Position numbers and translations under genes: made by a program | DNA from: T3SED10-47 sp046483725 | Lineage (GTDB): Bacteria; Bipolaricaulota; Bipolaricaulia; Bipolaricaulales; Bipolaricaulaceae | Reading direction: 5' to 3' | NCBI GenBank assembly: GCA_046483725.1 | Contig: JAWOCQ010000081.1 | Span: forward strand, 1 to 12,590 | Length of the DNA: 12,590 nt | The notes under the pieces: generated by a model | Told to the model about the DNA's origin: nothing | Database searches by the model: none | Seen by the model: the letters and a program-made list of their open reading frames with translations, nothing else | Part shown: positions 1 to 5,145 of the stretch, one piece after another | Layout of the letters: each line of letters begins with the position of its first letter | Numbering within the stretch: position 1 is the stretch's first letter

Positions 1-121
1 CCGGCACCGCAACGTGGAAGGAGCTGTCGATCCGCCCCAACAGTTCCCACCGCTGCGGAGAGCCCGAGGCCAGGATCAGCCGTTGCGTGGGCGCTCCCCC
101 CGGACCATAATCAACGCTCAT
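1..121 (-). CDS. maf: Maf-like nucleoside triphosphate pyrophosphatase, N-terminal fragment
   Basis: Maf proteins are cytoplasmic nucleotide pyrophosphatases that hydrolyse dTTP, UTP or modified NTPs and are thought to clean the nucleotide pool; older literature calls them septum formation inhibitors. Only the first 40 codons lie in the window; the gene runs off the left edge. Residues 14-26 read QRLILASGSPQRW and are followed by ELL, matching the family's N-terminal signature (LILAS-SPRR-ELL). The second Arg of that signature is Trp here. The 13-residue lead before it is slightly longer than usual. I chose the ATG at 121 (minus). In-frame ATGs at 127 and 130 are possible, and none has a clear Shine-Dalgarno. 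The ATG shares two bases with the start of the divergent HDAC-like gene. The family call rests on this one signature. Confidence 0.82.
   Translation of the reverse strand, partial: MSVDYGPGGAPTQRLILASGSPQRWELLGRIDSSFHVAVP
83..111 (+). promoter_or_regulatory. Putative leaderless promoter for the HDAC-like gene
   Basis: TTGCGT at 83-88 and CATAAT at 106-111 are separated by exactly 17 bases. The -10 box ends 8 bases before the ATG at 120, so transcription would begin at or within a base or two of the start codon. There is no Shine-Dalgarno in front of that ATG. The promoter lies inside the maf coding region on the other strand. The same layout occurs before the ABC operon at 1756-1793. Inferred from sequence only. 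Confidence 0.5.
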
Positions 122-962
122 GGACATCATTTTCAGCGACCAGTGCTTGGAATACCATGCAGCGGGGCACCCGGAGGGGCCGGGCCGCGTGCGCATGGCC
201 CAGCACTACTTGGAGCGCCTCGGGTATAGCTTCATCACCCCCGAGCCCGCCAAGCTGGAGGACCTGCTCCTTGTCCATACCAAGGACCACGTAAGGCGTG
301 TGGAAGACGGAGACTTCAGCGATCCGGACTCTCCTTGGTACCCGAAGATCCACGCCTACGCCAGCCTATCCGCAGGGGGAGCCATCCTGGCCCAGGAGCG
401 TAGCGGCTTTTCCCTCTTGCGCCCTCCGGGGCATCACGCCGGCCCGGGATTCTTGGGCGGCTTTTGCTATTACAACTCCATCGCCGTAGCAGTCCGGCGC
501 AGCGAGTTGAACACCCTTATCGTGGACATCGACGGGCACCACGGCAACGGCACCGAGGCCGTTTTCTCCGGGGATCCGCGCGTCACCTACATCTCCTTGC
601 ACCGCATGTACAACTACCCGGGCACCGGGCACCAGTCCCAGGGCAACTGCCTCAACTACCCGCTACCGCCACGGTGCGGGAAGGAACTGTATATCGAAAC
701 GCTGGAGCGGGCACTTGCCGAGGCCGGTGGGGGATTTCAACAGCTGGCTATCTCCGCCGGCTTCGACACATACAAAGACGACCCCCTAGCCTCGCTGGGC
801 CTGGAGGTCGACACTCTATACGATATAGGGATCGTGCTTGGCGATATATCGCTCCCCACGTTCTGCGTACTCGAGGGAGGCTATATCCCCGAGATCATGG
901 GCCCGTCCATCGAGATGCTGATCACAGGCCTAGAAGAAACAGGAAAATCAGCGGCAGGATAG
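120..962 (+). CDS. Histone deacetylase-like / AcuC-type zinc amidohydrolase
   Basis: This 280-residue cytoplasmic enzyme of the HDAC/AcuC/acetylpolyamine amidohydrolase superfamily probably removes acetyl groups from lysines, polyamines or another small amide. The family core is complete. The catalytic His pair lies in RPPGHHAGPGFLGGFCYYN (H105-H106). The zinc ligands D138 and H140 lie in VDIDGHHGNGT, with the third at D216 in SAGFDTYKDDP. The transition-state Tyr is Y255 in LEGGY. It is shorter than B. subtilis AcuC (about 390 residues) and close to the short prokaryotic HDAC-like group. The N-terminal segment, with EYH and GHPEGPGRV, is typical of a true start, which supports the ATG at 120 despite the missing Shine-Dalgarno. 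Its last 41 bases overlap the end of the convergent cysteine-tailed gene. No acetoin or polyamine genes are nearby, so the substrate is open. Confidence 0.93.
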   Translation: MDIIFSDQCLEYHAAGHPEGPGRVRMAQHYLERLGYSFITPEPAKLEDLLLVHTKDHVRRVEDGDFSDPDSPWYPKIHAYASLSAGGAILAQERSGFSLLRPPGHHAGPGFLGGFCYYNSIAVAVRRSELNTLIVDIDGHHGNGTEAVFSGDPRVTYISLHRMYNYPGTGHQSQGNCLNYPLPPRCGKELYIETLERALAEAGGGFQQLAISAGFDTYKDDPLASLGLEVDTLYDIGIVLGDISLPTFCVLEGGYIPEIMGPSIEMLITGLEETGKSAAG

Positions 963-1614
963 GCCCGCTGCTGCACGGGTCGCAGGGATCCACGCAGTCC
1001 TCCAAACAGCCAAACAGTGGAGGACAAGGCTCGCACCCTTCATCTGCGTCGGGTTCGGCCTCGGAGGACCGCACAGCCACAGGCTGCTTCTCTTCGTCCG
1101 CCGCCAGCTCCACGCGAACATCCATCTCGGTGTAGGCCGTATCGCCGTAGCTAATGGTGAACGTACGCGTAGGGTCAATGTCGTCGCCCAAAAGCACCAC
1201 ACCCGCCACCGTCCTGTCGGGGCGGAGCTGCGAGGCTTCAAAACCCTCCGTCACCGGAACCACGCGATCGCCCGTGGCCCACACTACCGAGTCATCCTGA
1301 GCAAAGCTCAGCCTGCCGGGATCCCAAGGTACTTCATACTGGGAGTACGCGCTCACCACCACCGCGTTCTTTCCCACGTATTCGGGCAGTATCGCGGCCA
1401 CATGTTCACTGAGTTGTGCCTCCAAGGTGCGCTCGCTGACGTATACTAAGGCAAGAACCAACTCCTGGCCTGGCTCGGCCACATGAAGCACACTCACCAA
1501 GTCTGGGTCCAACCCAGTCCGGTCAGTGAACCGGTCCTCCAGGGCGGATGCACCAAGCCCGTCCGGCGCCCCAACCAGGAGCAGGACCGCCAAGGCAAGC
1601 CACGCCGCCCTCAT
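922..1614 (-). CDS. Exported protein of unknown function with cysteine-rich, hydrophobic C-terminal tail
   Basis: I do not recognise a family. The 230-residue product starts with a signal peptide (residues 1-22, MRAAWLALAVLLLVGAPDGL onward), so most of it should be outside the cytoplasmic membrane. Residues 25-170 look like a small soluble domain rich in short beta strands (for example VAGVVLLGDDIDP and RTFTISYGDT). An acidic linker follows. Six cysteines at 194, 197, 203, 207, 211 and 214 (C-x2-C-x5-C-x3-C-x3-C-x2-C) then sit directly before a hydrophobic end at 218-230 (PILPLIFLFLLGL) with no basic residues after it. The ATG at 1614 is chosen because the signal peptide begins there; an upstream TTG at 1656 would add 14 residues inside the small ORF. 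The start lies one base after that ORF's stop (TGACATG), so translation is probably coupled. The 3' end overlaps the convergent HDAC-like gene. Confidence 0.75.
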   Translation of the reverse strand: MRAAWLALAVLLLVGAPDGLGASALEDRFTDRTGLDPDLVSVLHVAEPGQELVLALVYVSERTLEAQLSEHVAAILPEYVGKNAVVVSAYSQYEVPWDPGRLSFAQDDSVVWATGDRVVPVTEGFEASQLRPDRTVAGVVLLGDDIDPTRTFTISYGDTAYTEMDVRVELAADEEKQPVAVRSSEAEPDADEGCEPCPPLFGCLEDCVDPCDPCSSGPILPLIFLFLLGL

Positions 1615-1615
1615 G

Positions 1616-1690
1616 TCAGCAGCACCACCACGCGGCCAACGCACCAATCCAAACAAACCAGAAGAATGCCAAGAGCCACCATCCGACCAT
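1616..1690 (-). CDS. Tryptophan-rich 24-residue membrane peptide (small ORF)
   Basis: This is a very small ORF beginning MVGWWLLAFF and ending ALAAWWCC. Of 24 residues, six are Trp (positions 4, 5, 11, 14, 21, 22), two are Cys at the very end, and none is charged; the whole length could span a membrane once. The case for translation is unusually good for its size. It has a promoter at 1711-1739 and a strong Shine-Dalgarno (GGGAGGTGAGTACCATG, minus strand). Its stop codon lies one base before the ATG of the exported cysteine-tailed protein. It may be a leader whose translation opens the downstream start, or a functional membrane peptide working with that protein. A Trp-sensing attenuator is conceivable, but I see no terminator or Trp genes. 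Function unknown. Confidence 0.6.
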   Translation of the reverse strand: MVGWWLLAFFWFVWIGALAAWWCC

Positions 1691-1703
1691 GGTACTCACC
1701 TCC
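1688..1703 (-). repeat. 16-base translation-start element, copy 1
   Basis: The minus-strand sequence GGAGGTGAGTACCATG contains the Shine-Dalgarno, spacer and start codon of the small Trp-rich ORF. It is identical over 16 bases to the start region of the hsp20 gene (6978-6993). Both copies directly serve as initiation regions. Confidence 0.8.
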
Positions 1704-1710
1704 CAAACTC

Positions 1711-1739
1711 ACTATAGCATCGCCTCCCCCAACCGACAA
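1711..1739 (-). promoter_or_regulatory. Promoter for the small ORF and cysteine-tailed protein
   Basis: On the minus strand TTGTCG (1734-1739) is followed after 17 bases by TATAGT (1711-1716). The predicted start of transcription near 1704 gives a leader of about 14 bases that is little more than the Shine-Dalgarno. It stands back-to-back with the ABC operon promoter; the two -35 boxes are 16 bases apart, so one bound regulator could affect both. Confidence 0.65.
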
Positions 1740-1755
1740 GTGCTGCGAATTACAA

Positions 1756-1784
1756 TTGCGGTGGCCCCTAGACCCTCGTATAAT
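1756..1784 (+). promoter_or_regulatory. Promoter of the ABC transporter operon, apparently leaderless
   Basis: TTGCGG (1756-1761), a 17-base spacer and a perfect TATAAT (1779-1784) form a strong sigma70-type promoter. The last T of the -10 box is only 8 bases from the ATG at 1793, so transcription should start at about 1790-1793. The bases before the ATG (GGCTTGCC) contain no Shine-Dalgarno. A leaderless message is therefore the simplest reading. Between the -35 boxes of the two divergent promoters lies an A+T-rich patch with a repeated AATT, a possible operator, but nothing firm. Confidence 0.65.
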
Positions 1785-1792
1785 GGCTTGCC

Positions 1793-2827
1793 ATGCGAGC
1801 ATCCGTTTGGGCAGCGGTTTTCCTGGTGTTTCTGCTCCCGTTTACCGCCTGGGCGGCGCCCCTACAGGTGTCCGTCCCCCCTCTGTTCGGCTCCGTCCCC
1901 GTCATACTGGCCTCCGAGGACGGCTGGGGGTTGTTCGCCGAGGAGGGACTGGAGGTAAGCATGGTTCCCCTCCCCAGCCAGGCAGATCAGGTTCGGGCGT
2001 TTCAGGCGGGGCGCGTCGACATATTGATTTCTGACCTCACCCAGGCGTTGATGCTCGTCTCCCAGCCGGACGCCGACGCAGTTATCGCGGGCTCCACATA
2101 CTCGGCCGAGCGCATCAGCGAGAACTCCCCTCCACCAGTCGCACTCGTAGCCATCGGCATCCCTACCCTGGAAGAGCTTGCAGAGAAGGTTCACACAGAA
2201 CGCATGAGAGTAGCTGTGCCCAGAAGGTCGGACCTGGCGTTCATGCTGGACGAACTATTTCTCAGCGCCGAATCAACCCCTCCAGCGGCACGTCAAGTTT
2301 ACGTGGGGAGAGACAACCTCCTGACAAACGCGGGCTGGGTAAGCTTGGAATCGTACAAAGCAGGTGTATTCCCTCAACCCTATGCCGAGTTTTTGACGAC
2401 CTTCGTCGCCCCTCATAACCCGGATATCACAGTGCTTTCGGAGTTCCCCGATATCACGGTCCCCCCTACGGTGGTGATATTCCGCAGGAGCATACTCGAA
2501 CAAAAGCCCAAGGCAGCAGCTGCCTTCTTCCGCTCCTTGGATCGGGCTGTGGAGGAGATAAACGCCCTCCCCGACGATGAACTCCTGGATTTGGGTTGGC
2601 AGCTGACCACACAGCTGTTCATGCCGGGCCAGCAGCCAAACAGACTCGCCCCGGATGACCGAGAGAGAGTGGAGCAGGCCATCCAGTCCTTGTTCATACC
2701 GGAATTCCCCAAGCCGGCTCCGCTAGATCCGGCCGTGTTTCGCGAGGTCCTCTCGTGGGCGGAGGAAAAAGGGCATGTGACGACCCACTTGGAATTCGAC
2801 GAAGTAGCGGTCCCCCCTGTCCGATGA
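1793..2827 (+). CDS. NMT1/THI5-type ABC transporter substrate-binding protein
   Basis: This 344-residue periplasmic binding protein captures the substrate for the ATPase and permease encoded next. Residues 1-21 form a signal peptide ending in FTAWA before APLQV; no lipobox Cys is seen, so it should be a soluble periplasmic protein. The mature protein has the layout of the SsuA/TauA/ThiY group: an N-terminal strand (LQVSVPP), a helix near SVPVILASEDGWGLFAEEGL, then the V-x-L-P, QADQVRAFQAGRVDILISD and TQALML segments where family members read out 'how much of the target do I see'. Close family members bind sulfonates, taurine, nitrate or thiamine precursors, and the sequence alone does not choose between them. 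The ATG at 1793 is the only start that gives the signal peptide. It is preceded by a promoter and not by a Shine-Dalgarno. Its stop overlaps the next start (ATGA). Confidence 0.88.
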   Translation: MRASVWAAVFLVFLLPFTAWAAPLQVSVPPLFGSVPVILASEDGWGLFAEEGLEVSMVPLPSQADQVRAFQAGRVDILISDLTQALMLVSQPDADAVIAGSTYSAERISENSPPPVALVAIGIPTLEELAEKVHTERMRVAVPRRSDLAFMLDELFLSAESTPPAARQVYVGRDNLLTNAGWVSLESYKAGVFPQPYAEFLTTFVAPHNPDITVLSEFPDITVPPTVVIFRRSILEQKPKAAAAFFRSLDRAVEEINALPDDELLDLGWQLTTQLFMPGQQPNRLAPDDRERVEQAIQSLFIPEFPKPAPLDPAVFREVLSWAEEKGHVTTHLEFDEVAVPPVR

Positions 2828-3558
2828 TCGAGGTGGAGAACCTCAGCATCGCCTACGGCCACGGGACCAGGGCGATCGCCACCCTGGAAGGGATTGCGTT
2901 TTCTGTGGGCAAGGGGGAGCTCGTCTCCATAGTGGGTCCCTCGGGCTGTGGGAAGAGCACGCTCCTGTTCGCGTTGGACGGCCTTATCACGCCCACGGAG
3001 GGGCACATCCACATCGACGGGGATGAAGTGCAGGGTATTCGGCGGGACGTCGCTCTCATCCTGCAGGACGCCGGCCTGCTTCCCTGGAAGACCGTGCGGC
3101 AGAATGCTGAGCTGGCACTGCGCATCCAAGGAATCGCCGATGACGCAGGAGCCACCCTGGAGTCCCTGGGGCTGGCGGGATTTGAGTCCCGCTACCCCGG
3201 TGAGCTTTCCGAAGGCATGAAGCGTAGGGTGGGGATCGCCCGGGCCCTGGCCCTGCATCCCCGCGTACTACTCATGGATGAGCCCATGGCCAATCTGGAC
3301 TCCCTAACGCGGGAGAGGATTCAGAACTTGATCCTCGATCTGTGGAGAAGGCTGCGCTTCACCAGCGTACTGGTGACCCACGACATCGAGGAGGCCCTAT
3401 TCCTTGGCCAGCGGGTCCTGGTCATGACACCGCGACCGGCCACGTTGACCGAGATATTGCCCAACCCCGAAGCGGGATCGATGGACTACCGCGGCAGCGA
3501 GGAGTTTCACGCCCGCGTGCAATACCTCAGGGACACACTGGAATCGGAGGCGGCATGA
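2824..3558 (+). CDS. ABC transporter ATP-binding protein (SsuB/TauB/ThiZ type)
   Basis: This 244-residue ATPase powers the importer from the cytoplasmic face. All nucleotide-binding elements are visible. Walker A is GPSGCGKST at 38-46, the Q-loop is LQDAGLLPW around Q81, the signature is LSEGM at 128-132, Walker B is VLLMDE at 148-153 followed by a D-loop (ANLD), and the switch His is H186 in LVTHD. The signature differs from the usual LSGGM/LSGGQ by Gly to Glu at its third position, while the following KRRVGIARAL is standard. The segment after the Q-loop (LLPWKTVRQN) is typical of sulfonate, nitrate and thiamine-precursor importers. The start at 2824 overlaps the binding-protein stop by four bases (ATGA). 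A longer reading from 2755 is rejected because the family begins at MIEVENLS. Confidence 0.95.
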   Translation: MIEVENLSIAYGHGTRAIATLEGIAFSVGKGELVSIVGPSGCGKSTLLFALDGLITPTEGHIHIDGDEVQGIRRDVALILQDAGLLPWKTVRQNAELALRIQGIADDAGATLESLGLAGFESRYPGELSEGMKRRVGIARALALHPRVLLMDEPMANLDSLTRERIQNLILDLWRRLRFTSVLVTHDIEEALFLGQRVLVMTPRPATLTEILPNPEAGSMDYRGSEEFHARVQYLRDTLESEAA

Positions 3559-4331
3559 GGCACATCGGACGCTACGTACTGGCGATGATCGCGCTGGTTG
3601 GCGCCTGGTGGCTTGCCTCATGGGCGCTCTACCTGGCCCACGGGCGGGAAGTGCTCCCTACCCCAGCGCAGTCATTAACCGCGGGCTTCCAAAACATCCA
3701 TCTTTTGGCCACAGCGTTTGGCAACTCCGCGTGGAGGTTCTTGCTATCGCTTGTCATCGCCTTTTCCCTGGGAGTCCCTTTGGGGCTGCTGATTGGTTTC
3801 CAGCGAAGGCTCCACCAGTATTTCTCCCCACTGGTACACCTGACCTACCCTATCCCTCCCGTGGCCCTGCTCATGTTCCTGTACATGGCATTCGGCATCG
3901 GGGAAACGGTGAAGGTATTCGTGGTAGTAGTAGCGCTGTTTTTCCAGGTGTTGGTAGCGGCACAAGGGGCTGCCCGGCAGATTCCCCAGTCCCACATAAC
4001 CTCTGTGCGGTCGGCCGGCGCCAGCGCTTGGCAGCTGTACCGGCATGTGGTATTACCGGCCACCTTGCCCAGCGTGCTCACCGCCGCCCGGGTGTCCGTG
4101 GGATTAGGTATCACGATAGTATTCATCGCTGAGGGGGGCGTTGGGTATCAGCCATCTGCTGAGGAAGGACTAGGAGCTTTGATTCAAGAATACGAGCTCT
4201 TTACGCCGTCCCTGGCCATGGCTGGGGTAGTAGGCCTGGCATTGCTCGGCCTTACCTTTTACGCCGGGCTCGAGCTGTTGGACCGCTGGTTGTGCCGCTG
4301 GCGACACTTAGGAGGGCACGGTGAGGCTTGA
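3555..4331 (+). CDS. ABC transporter permease (BPD_transp_1 family)
   Basis: This 258-residue inner-membrane permease should form a homodimer that carries the substrate delivered by the binding protein. About six hydrophobic segments can be read: near residues 6-26 (VLAMIALVGAWWLASWAL), 61-81, 97-114, 117-133, about 182-196, and 222-240. The cytoplasmic coupling (EAA) loop is present as SVRSAGASAWQLYRHVVLPATLP, close to the family form with its invariant Gly and the LP pair. The size is normal for SsuC/TauC/ThiX-like permeases. The ATG at 3555 overlaps the ATPase stop (ATGA), and the upstream open frame back to 3342 is shadow. The end overlaps the NAD kinase start by 11 bases, so the two are probably co-translated. 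Confidence 0.93.
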   Translation: MRHIGRYVLAMIALVGAWWLASWALYLAHGREVLPTPAQSLTAGFQNIHLLATAFGNSAWRFLLSLVIAFSLGVPLGLLIGFQRRLHQYFSPLVHLTYPIPPVALLMFLYMAFGIGETVKVFVVVVALFFQVLVAAQGAARQIPQSHITSVRSAGASAWQLYRHVVLPATLPSVLTAARVSVGLGITIVFIAEGGVGYQPSAEEGLGALIQEYELFTPSLAMAGVVGLALLGLTFYAGLELLDRWLCRWRHLGGHGEA

Positions 4332-5145
4332 GCGAGTCGTGTTCGTGTATAACGCAAACAAGCCCAGTGCCCAGGCGGTTGCCCGGCGCGGAGCGGCCTG
4401 GTGCCAGCAGAACAAGATCACGCCGCGGGTGACCTCACGCCGACAGTTCCGCTGTCGCGAGGGAGACTTGGCGGTCGCCGTCGGGGGAGACGGGACCTTG
4501 CTTCGAGTGGCCTCCGTGTTGTACCCGATGGAGGTGGCGGTGTTGGGTGTGCACATGGGCTCACTGGGCTTCCTCTCCTCGTGCACCGCCGACCGACTGG
4601 AAGAAGCCCTGGGGCAAGTCCTGGCCGGTATCGCCCAGGTAGACCCTCGCTCGCGGCTTGCAGCAAGATGGGGCGGAAACGAGGGAACCGGCCTGAACGA
4701 TGTAGCGCTAATGGGATCAGAACGAGGAAGGATGACGCGCATGGACGTGTGGAGGGACGGCACGCCCGTGGCCACACTGGCCGGAGATGGGCTTATCGCC
4801 GCCAGCCCCACCGGCGCCTCCGCCTATGCCCTGGCCTGTGGCGGACCCATACTGGCTCCGGATCTGCAGGCCCTGCTGCTGGTGCCGGTGGCACCGCACC
4901 GCCTGGGGGCGCGCCCCCTCGTGCTCCCCGCCACCGCCAGCATCACCATGCAGCCTCGCTACCCGGTGACCGTCATGTTGGACGGGGACCAAGCCGGAGA
5001 GCTGCAGCCCGGGCAAGAGCTACATCTGTCGGTAGCGCCCGCACCCACGCTCCTGATAAGCCTGGCTGGAGAGCCCTCACACTTCCAGCGGCTGCGGGAC
5101 AAGTTGGGCTGGTTGCCGGGACCAGCCGCGAAAGGGGAGTCATGA
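4321..5145 (+). CDS. nadK: NAD kinase
   Basis: NAD kinase phosphorylates NAD+ with ATP or polyphosphate and is the only route to NADP+. The 274-residue product has the family hallmarks. GGDGT sits at 55-59 within VAVGGDGTLLRVA, followed by GVHMGSLGFLS (77-87). The NAD-binding segment DGLIAASPTGASAYALACGGP spans 156-176, and VAPHRLGARPLVLPA (190-204) corresponds to the conserved PICPHTLSNRPLVLP region. The usual Asn-Glu pair that contacts the nicotinamide ribose appears as Asn126-Asp127 (GLNDVALMGS), a conservative change. Translation starts at GTG 4321, with AGGAGGG four bases upstream inside the permease gene. The overlap with the permease is 11 bases and with the next gene four (ATGA). Linkage to an ABC importer is not a usual nadK setting. 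Confidence 0.95.
   Translation: MRLERVVFVYNANKPSAQAVARRGAAWCQQNKITPRVTSRRQFRCREGDLAVAVGGDGTLLRVASVLYPMEVAVLGVHMGSLGFLSSCTADRLEEALGQVLAGIAQVDPRSRLAARWGGNEGTGLNDVALMGSERGRMTRMDVWRDGTPVATLAGDGLIAASPTGASAYALACGGPILAPDLQALLLVPVAPHRLGARPLVLPATASITMQPRYPVTVMLDGDQAGELQPGQELHLSVAPAPTLLISLAGEPSHFQRLRDKLGWLPGPAAKGES

Noticed and set aside
464..1135. A 223-codon plus-strand frame across the HDAC-like gene and the convergent gene
   Set aside because: It is Arg/Ser-rich with no domain and no start signals; both underlying genes are well supported.
1616..1690. The Trp-rich small ORF as a tryptophan attenuator leader
   Set aside because: No terminator or antiterminator hairpins and no tryptophan biosynthesis or transport genes follow; the next gene starts one base later.
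2413..3258. A 281-codon minus-strand frame over the binding protein and ATPase genes
   Set aside because: Antisense to two clear ABC transporter genes, with no family resemblance.
4401..5141. A 5' extension of the pmbA-like frame back to 4401, giving a 691-residue protein
   Set aside because: The extra part lies wholly within nadK in another frame, reads as Arg/Pro/Gly-rich low-complexity sequence, and the family start matches the ATG at 5142.
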